47,962 bases of DNA, taken from assembly GCA_903821695.1 (NCBI GenBank), contig CAIJLX010000103.1, positions 1 to 47,962 on the forward strand. The letters are read 5' to 3'. A program made the translations under genes and the position numbers. Below are positions 16,907 through 25,037 of the stretch, in pieces. This DNA comes from an uncultured Alphaproteobacteria bacterium. GTDB lineage: Bacteria; Pseudomonadota; Alphaproteobacteria; Rickettsiales; CAIJLX01. Numbering within the stretch: the stretch's first letter is position 1; each line of letters starts with the position of its first letter. The notes beneath the pieces are model-generated. The model saw only the letters and a program-made list of their open reading frames with translations, did no database searches and was not told the DNA's origin.

Positions 16907-18493
16907 TCAACTTTTTCCATTTTCCACGCCTGCTTTGTGTTTAATGCTCGCCAGACCATTGATAATATCAGGGTCTTTTCGAGAGCTTTTGGGTAAGCAA
17001 TCAAGAAATTTTTGTTCTGCTGCAGTTACCTTATTTTTTAAATTCGGCATATCGATTGCGCGTGAGGCGGTGTCACAAAATTCGTAGAATCTTTTTTCTG
17101 ATTTATTGGATGCCAATGTTGTTCTAAATGTTTCATTTTTGAAATCATATACTGCTTGCAGTAATGCATGTTGGCGTTGCATTTCTGGGGTATTATATAA
17201 CGCGGCAATATCTAAGTCTTCTTCCAATGCCAAGACTTTACGTTTTGATTTGCCCGCATTTGTTAAACCTTTCAACAGATAGGTCTTAAAGTTTTCTTGC
17301 TCAACAGTAGTGAGTGGGTTTTTTTGGAGGAAACGAACAATTTCATCTTTTAGTACATTAACATCGCCCTTCCATTCTACGCGGGCCAATTCTTTTCCAA
17401 ACTCAAATGCCGCGGAAGGAATATCACTATGTGCAACAAATTTTACTAATGCACGATCCCACACACCAGTTGGGTCTTTCCCATTTAATAAATCTCTCAA
17501 GTGAGGGAAAAGCTGCTCAGAGAAATCGATGCTGCTTTGCATTGGTACATGCGCGGGTAGGATATCCACCTCAATTACATCAATCCCTCCAATTTTTATC
17601 GAAGGCTTTTCCATAGTGGTGGATTGTTCGATGCCAAATATAGGGTTCCCAGGACCAATATCGTTAGTCACGTCTGCGATCACCGAAAGGCGAATTGGGC
17701 CAACATGATTTGTGACTAATTCTTTTGTCAGGAATGGTTTTATTTCCCCGTTATTGAAGATACAATTGCACATGATATCGAACTTATCGAGTATGTCTGG
17801 AAAAGGTCCGCCGGCCTCTGTTTCCTTGCGCCCCCACTCCGTTACTTTTACCCCGCGATCGGTAAATGCTTTAAATAAATCTGCCGCACCTGAGCCCGAA
17901 CGTCCCTTTGCGCCAATCACCAACACCTCTGGCGCATGACCGACTTTATTGATTGCCTGATCTAGTAAATCCGAAAGTGTTTTGATCATGACCGCATCAT
18001 TTTTATAATAGAGCGGCATAGGTGGCACATCGTCCAGCTGCTTTTGACACCAGGTATATAGTGCCATGGCAGCACCACCTAATCCGGCAGATCTACCAAA
18101 GGCCGCGACTCTTTTACCGGCAGGGTCAGTGAGATATTCAAGATCACGCACGGTTCCCTTGCCCCTCTCATGCTGCATAAGCACGCCTGGTGCAGCTGCT
18201 TGGTCTTTATAAGAATGCGCAAAATATATGTGTTTATGGGTAAGTGGCTTATTCTTAGGCAGTGCTTTAATTCCAAGAATATAAGCATCTTCAGGGGCTT
18301 TAGGCCATGTGCCTTTTTCTACCATCTCAACGCCTTTTATAGCAGCATAATCACTATCCGGAAAAATGCGGTCATCCCATTTTTCAACCGTCACTTTATG
18401 TCCGGCTTTGATTAATTCATTCACATGTTCTGGCGTAAGCGGAGTTCTGCGCTCAAATTGCTTAGTTTCTGCTCTTAACCACAAATGCGCCAT
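16907..18493 (-). CDS. Saccharopine dehydrogenase (NAD+, L-lysine-forming) with C-terminal extension
   Basis: A 528-residue protein whose first ~370 residues match the LYS1 type: LWLRAETKQFERRTPLTPEHV, then IYFAHSYKDQ with the catalytic lysine and histidine pattern, GKRVAAFGRSAGLGGAA, the nucleotide-binding VLVIGAKGRSGSGA, and ETEAGGPF. This enzyme interconverts saccharopine with lysine and 2-oxoglutarate using NAD. The remaining ~150 residues are helical and charged; LYS1 of fungi ends near 370, so this is an added domain of unknown role. It is divergent from an FAD amine oxidase, with which it shares the 18494-18574 promoter region. LYS1-type genes are unusual in bacteria, so direction (synthesis or breakdown) is uncertain. 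Confidence 0.82.
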   Translation of the reverse strand: MAHLWLRAETKQFERRTPLTPEHVNELIKAGHKVTVEKWDDRIFPDSDYAAIKGVEMVEKGTWPKAPEDAYILGIKALPKNKPLTHKHIYFAHSYKDQAAAPGVLMQHERGKGTVRDLEYLTDPAGKRVAAFGRSAGLGGAAMALYTWCQKQLDDVPPMPLYYKNDAVMIKTLSDLLDQAINKVGHAPEVLVIGAKGRSGSGAADLFKAFTDRGVKVTEWGRKETEAGGPFPDILDKFDIMCNCIFNNGEIKPFLTKELVTNHVGPIRLSVIADVTNDIGPGNPIFGIEQSTTMEKPSIKIGGIDVIEVDILPAHVPMQSSIDFSEQLFPHLRDLLNGKDPTGVWDRALVKFVAHSDIPSAAFEFGKELARVEWKGDVNVLKDEIVRFLQKNPLTTVEQENFKTYLLKGLTNAGKSKRKVLALEEDLDIAALYNTPEMQRQHALLQAVYDFKNETFRTTLASNKSEKRFYEFCDTASRAIDMPNLKNKVTAAEQKFLDCLPKSSRKDPDIINGLASIKHKAGVENGKS

Positions 18494-18574
18494 AAAATAT
18501 CCTATTGAGGCAAAATCTATTTATCGCACAATATCGTTAATAATTTGTTAACAACCCTGTGGTATTGTGGGCAA

Positions 18575-19969
18575 ATGGCAGAAAAAGAGAAAATCGTCAT
18601 TATCGGCGGCGGGTTAGTTGGCTCAGCCACAGCTTATCAAGCTGCTCTCCTTGCCAAGGCGGAGGGCAGAAATGTTGATATTATATTATTAGAAGCCGGC
18701 AAAAAAGGTGAGCTCCGAGGTGGTAGCGATGGCGAAAGCCGCATTACGCGTGAGATTACATTCGAAAACCCCATCTATGCAGAATTGGCACGTGAATCAA
18801 ACCTGATCGCAGATAAACTGGGTATTGGTATAGTGCGGCCCGCTAATGTGCTTATTCTTGGCAATGACACAGACTATATTTTGAAAAAAGCATACGCCGC
18901 TGCAGAAAAATCAAATGCCAAATACGATGTGGTAAACGGGTCATTGCTCGAAGATCAATTTCCATACCTGAACCCCAAAGGCTTGCAAGGTGTAAACGAA
19001 CATGCATTTAATCCTAAAACAGGCAAGGGTGCAGGCGTATTGAACCCTGCTTTGTTGGTAACGCGCTTGCAAGAAGCAGCGGCAAAACTCGGAGTAACAA
19101 TTCAGCACGAAGCATCCGTAAAAAAAGTAACGGATGCAGCAGATGGCGGCGCAACCATAACCTTAAAATCAGGCGAGACAATAAATGTCGATAAAGCAGT
19201 CGTCTCGGTTGGGGCATGGGCGGAACATATATTAGATCATCCGGTTGCTCGTGCAGTCACCCCGAAAATGGGACCACTTTTTTATTATAAGGTACCAGAA
19301 GAGATGGAGGAGAAATTCAAAAATTTTCCTGCCCTTATTTATAAACTTTCTGGTGGTGCAGGGTTTGTTGCACAGCACCCAGATTTTGTTGCTAGAAATC
19401 CAGATTTCCCTCTGCACGATAAGAACCACAGCGAAGGCTTTTATATGATGATGGAGAGAGATCTCGATGGCACGATGTGGATCAAGGTTGGTCACTCTGA
19501 GCCTGCAATGCAAGTAAGGCATGATGTTGATGTTCTAAGCGCCAATCATAAAATCGCCAGTGCCCTGGGAAGATTTACCGCCGATTTCATGCGAGAGTTT
19601 TTGCCAGGCCTTGCTGAAGTTATTCCTTCCATCAAGACGGGCTGGGCAGAGAAAACAGGCAAAGGCCCAATGGCCTTCACCCCTGAAGATCGTCCAATTA
19701 TTGATACTATCGGTGACAATAAGGCAATCGTTGTTGCAGAATTTTGTAATGGCGGTGGTGCCAAAACGGCCTGTGCAGTGGGCGAGATGGTGGCGCATTA
19801 TGCACTAGGCACGCCCGAGCGGATTCCAGAAAATCGCCGCAAGGAATTTTCTCTCGAAGGCAGAAATCTTCCCGCTCTTCCTGATGGCCGTGAATTTAGT
19901 GATGTCATCACAGCACCAAACGGGCTTCGTGGTGTAAAATTAATACGAAAGAATATGAAATCTATTTAA
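18575..19969 (+). CDS. FAD-dependent amine/amino acid oxidase (DAO family)
   Basis: A 464-residue flavoprotein. The N-terminus KIVIIGGGLVGSATAYQAALL is the dinucleotide-binding fold, and the C-terminus has EKTGKGPMAFTPEDRPIIDT followed by a GGGAKTACAVGEMVAHYALG flavin site, as in sarcosine oxidase, N-methyl amino acid oxidase and fungal saccharopine oxidase relatives. I start at the ATG at 18575, where the conserved domain begins. It likely oxidises a secondary amine such as saccharopine, pipecolate or an N-alkyl amino acid. The divergent saccharopine dehydrogenase makes saccharopine the most attractive substrate, by inference. Both genes lie between 20-bp direct repeats. Confidence 0.78.
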   Translation: MAEKEKIVIIGGGLVGSATAYQAALLAKAEGRNVDIILLEAGKKGELRGGSDGESRITREITFENPIYAELARESNLIADKLGIGIVRPANVLILGNDTDYILKKAYAAAEKSNAKYDVVNGSLLEDQFPYLNPKGLQGVNEHAFNPKTGKGAGVLNPALLVTRLQEAAAKLGVTIQHEASVKKVTDAADGGATITLKSGETINVDKAVVSVGAWAEHILDHPVARAVTPKMGPLFYYKVPEEMEEKFKNFPALIYKLSGGAGFVAQHPDFVARNPDFPLHDKNHSEGFYMMMERDLDGTMWIKVGHSEPAMQVRHDVDVLSANHKIASALGRFTADFMREFLPGLAEVIPSIKTGWAEKTGKGPMAFTPEDRPIIDTIGDNKAIVVAEFCNGGGAKTACAVGEMVAHYALGTPERIPENRRKEFSLEGRNLPALPDGREFSDVITAPNGLRGVKLIRKNMKSI

Positions 19970-20005
19970 TAGTCAGGGAAAAATTGAGTTTCCCTATTTT
20001 TTGTA

Positions 20006-20025
20006 GGAATTGGGGTCAATTTAAT
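20006..20025 (+). repeat. Direct repeat, copy 2
   Basis: GGAATTGGGGTCAATTTAAT, 19 of 20 bases identical to the 3' end of the XRE gene at 16868-16887. It lies 36 bases after the oxidase stop. 19970-20339 otherwise holds the XRE remnant and operator described next and no intact gene. Confidence 0.6.
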
Positions 20026-20164
20026 ATTTCTGTTTACAGCATCAGGATTTGAGTACAAAAAAACCAACCAAATTGGGGCACCCCAAAGCAAAATGCGTAA
20101 CGTGGGTTTGAAAACTCCGGCACCTCCTGCTTTCGCATCCAAGACACCCAAACCATGAGCGATC

Positions 20165-20242
20165 TAGACCTGCATCAGTACGGGCTTTTACTAAAAGCTG
20201 CTGGAGCTTGGTAGATTTATCTGAGTAAATGCTCTTTTTCAC
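20165..20242 (-). pseudogene. Truncated XRE-family regulator gene
   Basis: From a GTG at 20242 the frame reads VKKSIYSDKSTKLQQLLVKA and RTDAGL, clearly related to the start of the XRE protein at 16650. After about residue 26 the similarity stops just where the helix-turn-helix should begin, and the frame continues with unrelated cysteine-rich sequence. The DNA-binding part is lost, so this is a broken copy. Its upstream double operator is intact. Confidence 0.65.
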
Positions 20243-20286
20243 AGGATGTGCGCTAATTGGGTTGATACCATGCGCACAAAGAGCTA

Positions 20287-20317
20287 ATCCTGTTTTAGGA
20301 TTATCCCAAAATGGGAT
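20287..20317. promoter_or_regulatory. Double dyad operator, second copy
   Basis: Two ATCC-N7-GGAT dyads (20287-20301 and 20303-20317) separated by one base, exactly as at 16577-16607. The site lies between the broken XRE copy and the start of the membrane protein gene at 20340. The intact XRE protein encoded at 16650 could bind here and control that gene. Confidence 0.6.
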
Positions 20318-20339
20318 TGTTTACGCATGGGAGAAATAG

Positions 20340-20969
20340 ATGAGTGCATTTTTCATATTCATATTTTCTGCTGGTCTTATAATAGGTATTATTGGCTGTT
20401 TTACAAAAATATCATCCTTAAAAATTACCGAAAGAAGTCGCGGCCTATGTCTTGCGATTTTATCCTATTTCATTTTATTATCTTTGGTATCTGACGATGC
20501 AAGAGAAGTTCTTATTACTCTCGCTATTATTCCAACAATAATTGCATTGCCTTTTTTATTGGGCTGGCTGGCATCGGCAATTCGGATTGAGATTCTTGCA
20601 GGCGATTTTAAAACGGGAATGAGTTCTATCTATAAGGTCCCTTTTATGGGAAAAAAATATATCACTTTAAAAAGTCTAAATGGCGGCAATAGAATATTAA
20701 AAAGATGGAAAACCGAAAAAATCTCTTTGTCGGAATTATCTATGGTAGATGAGGTTACAAAAAATAATGAGAAAAAGTTTGCTGGCTCATTAGGAGCTGG
20801 TTTGGTTGGTGGCGCTATTTTCGGCGGGGCAGGATTACTTGCAGGTGCATTATCTGGAGGAAGTAAGACGAAAGTAGCTTTTATAGCCACTTTCAAAGAT
20901 GGCCGTAAGTTTATGGGTACAGTGGATGGGAAAAACTACTTGTTGCTCAAGGCCGCTGCATTTAAGTGA
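20340..20969 (+). CDS. Predicted membrane protein with glycine-rich hairpin, 209 aa
   Basis: Three hydrophobic segments are visible in the first 85 residues (FFIFIFSAGLIIGIIGCF, LCLAILSYFILLSLV, LITLAIIPTIIALPFLLGWL). A soluble central part follows, then a glycine-zipper segment GSLGAGLVGGAIFGGAGLLA near 160 and a small C-terminal beta-type domain (KVAFIATFKDGRKFMG). I recognise no family. The double XRE operator upstream suggests regulated expression. A membrane-acting role is possible. Confidence 0.6.
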   Translation: MSAFFIFIFSAGLIIGIIGCFTKISSLKITERSRGLCLAILSYFILLSLVSDDAREVLITLAIIPTIIALPFLLGWLASAIRIEILAGDFKTGMSSIYKVPFMGKKYITLKSLNGGNRILKRWKTEKISLSELSMVDEVTKNNEKKFAGSLGAGLVGGAIFGGAGLLAGALSGGSKTKVAFIATFKDGRKFMGTVDGKNYLLLKAAAFK

Positions 20970-21013
20970 GTTGAAGAATCCTAAATAAATTTCATTGGTT
21001 ATCTCCGATATTT

Positions 21014-22447
21014 TTAAAAAAGCCCCACAACACGACCGCTCCCAATTACATATCCACGCCCAATTAAGGCCCAGTTTAGAAACTGACTGACACTATCGAC
21101 CTGATCATCGTGCTTTACGGCGGGGAACCCCAGCAGCTCGTGTTGCAAAACTTCTAACCAACGGCAGGCTTGCGGGAAGAAAACCCGGTGCTGTTCAAAT
21201 GCGACACTTGCCGAAGCCAGGCGTTCCAATTTCGATACTTCGGCTTTAATGGGAGTGCAGTGTATACCCTCGGTCCGCAGTTGCTGGATAAGCGATGTTC
21301 CGGAGCCCTTGTCCTCAATCAGAATATAGGCAGGGTTATAACGGTCCTTCAATTGGCCTACCATTTGCTTTATTTGCGGGAAAGCCATTTTGGCGCGCAC
21401 GAGGTCTACGAGAAAGTAATCGTTCGTATGCATGAGCCAGACTGTGCAGACCGTCCAATCATTCCCAGCACCATCCTTCATGGCCGTATCCAGACTCAGC
21501 ACGCAACGCATTTTCTCCCCCTGAGGCAGACTTGTAAAATAACGAAACCATTCCTTCCGGATGATGTTGCCTTCCACCGGTATGGGGTGTTGCTGGTATT
21601 GTGCGCTGAAATTTAGCGTCCCAAGATCGCGTTTCAAATCATCCAATACGGATTTAGGTTCATGCTGAGGATGAAGCACATCACCGGTAAGGCGCGTGTA
21701 GTAACGACCGTTACTCAGTTCCCAATACTCATCATCCATTGCGATGGCCTGGAAGCTGCGATGAAGCCACCCGCCTTTGCTTAGCAAATGCCCGGTTGCA
21801 TCTTCTTCGTGCAGCCGTTGCATGACAAGCAGCATGGAGCCACGCTGCTTATCATCAAGGCGTGACATGAGCGTATTGTCGATCCAGTCGTTGCTACTCT
21901 TGCGCAGCGCATCGGAGAACGCATCCTGCGGCTTGATAGGGTCATCAATGATGATAAGGTCAGCGCCGCGACCAGTGAGCATACCGCCACATGAAGTCGC
22001 CAGACGAAATCCTTCGCCCACGATCTCAAACTCAGCCTCACCAGCTTTGCGGGGATTAATCCGGGCATCCGGAAATACTTCCTGATACCACGCACTCTGC
22101 ATGAGTGCTCGCTGATCCCGTGAAAACTTATTAGCCAAGTCCTGTGAATAGCTGACACCAATAATCTTCATGCGCGGGTTCAAGCCCATCAGCCATGCCG
22201 GGAATGCCACGCTACAAATGAACGATTTAAGTGAGCGTGGTGGCACGTTGATAATAATCCGGCGTTGCTTGCCATGAAATTGGGCCATGAGATCATCGCA
22301 GATAACCTCATGGTGCCAGTTCCAGCGTAGCGGGGAGCCATGGGCCTCCAGAAACGCCTTACGCAGGAAAATCGTGAAGTCCTTGCGCAAGGCTATATTA
22401 AGGGCCTTGCGCTGGACGATTATGGGAAGATCATTTAACTGCATCAT
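21014..22447 (-). CDS. Phage terminase large subunit
   Basis: A 477-residue packaging ATPase/nuclease. The ATPase domain shows a Walker A-like NVPPRSLKS at 67-75, Walker B LIIIDDP at 164-170 and a coupling segment LVMQRLHEEDATGH. The C-terminal RNase H-like nuclease has LSLDTAMK, ILIEDKGSGTSL and HDDQVDSVSQFL. It should cut and drive phage DNA into proheads. GAGGTAGTC precedes the first ATG at 22447; the gene overlaps the DUF5681 gene by 17 bases. No capsid, portal or tail gene follows, so the packaging function is orphaned here. Confidence 0.9.
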   Translation of the reverse strand: MMQLNDLPIIVQRKALNIALRKDFTIFLRKAFLEAHGSPLRWNWHHEVICDDLMAQFHGKQRRIIINVPPRSLKSFICSVAFPAWLMGLNPRMKIIGVSYSQDLANKFSRDQRALMQSAWYQEVFPDARINPRKAGEAEFEIVGEGFRLATSCGGMLTGRGADLIIIDDPIKPQDAFSDALRKSSNDWIDNTLMSRLDDKQRGSMLLVMQRLHEEDATGHLLSKGGWLHRSFQAIAMDDEYWELSNGRYYTRLTGDVLHPQHEPKSVLDDLKRDLGTLNFSAQYQQHPIPVEGNIIRKEWFRYFTSLPQGEKMRCVLSLDTAMKDGAGNDWTVCTVWLMHTNDYFLVDLVRAKMAFPQIKQMVGQLKDRYNPAYILIEDKGSGTSLIQQLRTEGIHCTPIKAEVSKLERLASASVAFEQHRVFFPQACRWLEVLQHELLGFPAVKHDDQVDSVSQFLNWALIGRGYVIGSGRVVGLF

Positions 22448-22811
22448 GACTACCTCGCTCAATATCCACAAAGGCTGACAGCAATTTTAATTCTTCCGCC
22501 GACAGTTTATTATCAGCGGTGGCATCAGGATCGCTAAAGGCAAGGCTCAGCCTCATGACGGCATCCGCTGATTTGCTCTCACCGCTCATGGCACCGTTGA
22601 TCATACGCTTGATGATTGCCCGCTGCTTGGTGACTTGCTGTTTCTTGCCGCCTTCGGTGATCTCGATCTTAAGCTGCAACTCCTCCAGAAAATCGGTACG
22701 GAAGTTTTTGCTGCCCTTGGGTCGTCCGGCATAATTGCCGGACTGGCCAGGCTTAAAGCGGGTCTTTGTAGGTGGTTTCCCCTTTCCTACGGTGTAATCA
22801 TCCTTAGACAT
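22431..22811 (-). CDS. DUF5681 protein (possible small terminase-like partner)
   Basis: A 126-residue protein with the DUF5681 N-terminus: GKGKPPTKTRFKPGQSGN followed by GRPKGSKN, then a helical EELQLKIEITEGG and KQRAIIKRMINGA. The ATG at 22811 has AGGAGG six bases upstream and overlaps the methyltransferase stop by eight bases. DUF5681 genes commonly sit next to ParB-type methyltransferases and terminases in alphaproteobacteria; the basic N-terminus suggests DNA binding, perhaps as a small terminase subunit. That role is inference. Confidence 0.82.
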   Translation of the reverse strand: MSKDDYTVGKGKPPTKTRFKPGQSGNYAGRPKGSKNFRTDFLEELQLKIEITEGGKKQQVTKQRAIIKRMINGAMSGESKSADAVMRLSLAFSDPDATADNKLSAEELKLLSAFVDIERGSHDAVK

Positions 22812-24153
22812 GAGCCACCTCCTGCCCTGCAGCACCAAGGCGTTCTGAGGCAACCTGTTCGAAAGACTGCCCTGTGGAAGCAAGAGTCGCAGATAGGCCG
22901 GTTTTAAGCTGCCAGCGACGAATAGTGACATCGATGTAGCGAGGCTCAAGCTCGATCAGTCGTGCATAACGTTTGGTAATCTCGGCCGCAATGAGCGTAC
23001 TGCCGCTGCCTCCAAAAGGATCAAGCACCAAATCAAGTGGGTTAGAGCAATCGCGGATCGCATCAGCCACCATCGGCACAGGCTTGGGTGTAGGATGCTG
23101 ACTGAGCAGATCACTCTTACGCGATTTAAAGCTGTTCTGACCGGCATAGTCCCAGACATTCGTGCGATAGCGACCATGCCGCCCCAGTTCTACGTTGTTG
23201 ATGTGAGGTGCGGCACCATTCTTATAGACGAATACAAACTCATGTTTGGAGCGGTAAAGCGATCCCATCCCCCCATTGTCCTTGTTCCAGACGCAGATGT
23301 TTTTCAGTTCGGTGTATATTCCGTCCGCAGCAGCCACCATTTCACCGGTGTGGCGCCAATCCATACAGCAGAAGTGGATGCTGCCATCTCGCGTATGTTG
23401 GACCATACGTTTAAACACAGTTGCAAGAAACTGCGTAAACGCGTTCTGGTCCATTTCACCGGAGGCCATCGCAAATTCTTCGTGCTTATGCTTGCCAAGC
23501 CCGGAAACATGGCCCTGTACCCGTACGTTGTAGGGTGGATCGGTGAACACAAGGTCGGCAGTTTTGCCCTCTAACAATGCGGCATATGATTCTTCGGCAA
23601 GTGCGTCTCCGCAATAAATGCGGTGACCGCCCATGTACCACAGATCACCCAGTCGGCTGATAACAGGAATTTTGTTATTAATTTCAACCGGTGGCTCGTC
23701 TTCGTCGCTCTCTACCTGCTTTAGAAACAATAAGTCGATCTGCGGAGCATCAAATCCCGTAACCGTAACATCAAAATTATGGTCTATAGAAAGCAGGTTC
23801 TGAAACTCTATAGCCAGAATAGCGTTGTCCCATCCGGCAAGTTCGGCAAGCCGGTTATCCGCAATCATGTAAGCACGAAGTTCCGTTGGGCTTAGGTGCG
23901 CGATGCAGAGGGTCGGCACTTCGGTCATGCCCAGCAGCTTGGCCGCCTCCACACGCCCATGACCGGCGATGATGGTGTTATCTATGTCGATAAACACACA
24001 CCCCAGAAACCCAAATTTCTGAATGCTATTGCGGATCTTTTGGATCTGCAACTTACTGTGCGTACGCGCATTATGAGGATTAGGTTTTAATGAATTGATT
24101 GGAAGAAAAGCGAATTCAAGATTAGGTGTATTATTTTTTTTGATTAATTTCAT
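22804..24153 (-). CDS. ParB-domain DNA methyltransferase (beta-class N4/N6)
   Basis: A 449-residue protein. The N-terminal ~150 residues are a ParB/sulfiredoxin-like domain (INSLKPNPHNARTHS, AGHGRVEAAKLLG at 63-75, MIADNRLAE). The methyltransferase follows with DPPY at 205-208 before FGGSGST at 380-386, the beta-class order. It would methylate adenine N6 or cytosine N4 at a site not readable here. The start at 24153 is chosen because the conserved part begins soon after; no strong ribosome binding site is seen. It leads the operon methyltransferase-DUF5681-terminase, so it may protect phage-type DNA. Confidence 0.88.
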   Translation of the reverse strand: MKLIKKNNTPNLEFAFLPINSLKPNPHNARTHSKLQIQKIRNSIQKFGFLGCVFIDIDNTIIAGHGRVEAAKLLGMTEVPTLCIAHLSPTELRAYMIADNRLAELAGWDNAILAIEFQNLLSIDHNFDVTVTGFDAPQIDLLFLKQVESDEDEPPVEINNKIPVISRLGDLWYMGGHRIYCGDALAEESYAALLEGKTADLVFTDPPYNVRVQGHVSGLGKHKHEEFAMASGEMDQNAFTQFLATVFKRMVQHTRDGSIHFCCMDWRHTGEMVAAADGIYTELKNICVWNKDNGGMGSLYRSKHEFVFVYKNGAAPHINNVELGRHGRYRTNVWDYAGQNSFKSRKSDLLSQHPTPKPVPMVADAIRDCSNPLDLVLDPFGGSGSTLIAAEITKRYARLIELEPRYIDVTIRRWQLKTGLSATLASTGQSFEQVASERLGAAGQEVAHV

Positions 24154-24212
24154 ATTCGATACCGTTAAATAAGGTTTGGATAACCACGGAAACCGAACGA
24201 ACATGTGGACGC

Positions 24213-24275
24213 AGGGCTCCCGTGAATGAAAATCGAGCCAAAGCAAATGCTTTGACTGCGAATCATCCGAGCCCT
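24213..24275 (-). promoter_or_regulatory. Nested stem-loop in the leader of the methyltransferase gene
   Basis: AGGGCTC (24213-24219) pairs with GAGCCCT (24269-24275), enclosing an inner hairpin CAAAGCA/TGCTTTG (24239-24254). It lies 60-122 bases upstream of the methyltransferase start and would be in its transcript leader. It could be a small structured RNA or an attenuator. The rest of 24154-24755 has no gene I can support, but contains several copies of a CCATGTGC-like word. Confidence 0.4.
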
Positions 24276-24310
24276 ACCTTTTCAACATATATTGTCTGAG
24301 CTGGAAGCTA

Positions 24311-24463
24311 TACCATGTACAACAACCAACTAAACAGCTAGCTCACCCATGTGCGCCGCCAATATGCCCACGTAACGTGTGAGGCAGAGACTAAGTAGTG
24401 TTGCTCTTTCATTAGCTACGCCCATGTGCAACCAGATAATCGAACAGACCTACACCCATGTGC
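24311..24463 (+). repeat. Irregular repeats of CCCATGTGC in a gene-free stretch
   Basis: CCCATGTGC occurs at 24346, 24421 and 24455, with weaker relatives at 24312 (ACCATGTAC) and near 24366. Spacing is uneven. They could be protein binding sites between the divergent methyltransferase and helical-protein operons, or remnants of a repeated module. No periodic array is present. Confidence 0.35.
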
Positions 24464-24755
24464 AAGACCCATCTACTTCGTCAGATAGCGCTATAATAAC
24501 AGAGCCATTTCCTACCAAAAAGCAAAAAATGAAGCACAAATGCAGAAAATTAGGCGTTTTGCTAATTCCGGTTTAGGTCATGTACACGCGAACCCAGCTT
24601 TTGCTTAGATGCGGGGCTTACCCGTACAGGGTTGCCAGTGGCCCTTGCGAGGGGGGATGCTGAGGGCTGTTTAGGAGCATTATAAGCGGTAATACTTCAG
24701 CTTTATGTTTGGGATACTTAAGCATTTCTTTACTTCTTTCCCTTATACTGGCCGC

Positions 24756-25037
24756 ATGGATATGGCGTTGCCGGATCAATTATTGCTGCATGTGACGGAG
24801 CTGAAACTACAGCTGGATAAGCTTTTTGCGTTAGTGCCAGGCTTCAGGCGAAAAATGATCGACCAGGTGAATGTGCTGGATCGTTATAGCAAACCGGGAA
24901 GCAAGTCCCCTAATTGGCTGGGTGCGTGCCTCAACAACATTAGCCAATTGCTGAATGACCCCACGATTTCGGGGTTGAGATCATGTCAGCGATTGCAGGA
25001 AAGCTTGCAGAATATTCAAGGGCAGAGAAAACAATGA
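24756..25037 (+). CDS. Helical protein of unknown family, 93 aa (short member)
   Basis: A 93-residue helical protein starting MDMALPDQLLLHVTELKLQL. Its N-terminus resembles that of the next protein (LREQINALLEQVP versus LQLDKLFALVP), so it looks like a short member or a truncated copy of the same family. The stop overlaps the next start (ATGA). A start further upstream in frame would add 17 residues with no better signal. Function is unknown. Confidence 0.55.
   Translation: MDMALPDQLLLHVTELKLQLDKLFALVPGFRRKMIDQVNVLDRYSKPGSKSPNWLGACLNNISQLLNDPTISGLRSCQRLQESLQNIQGQRKQ

Noticed and set aside
24311-24463. CRISPR array
   Set aside because: The repeated word is only 9 bases with uneven spacing, and no cas gene is present.
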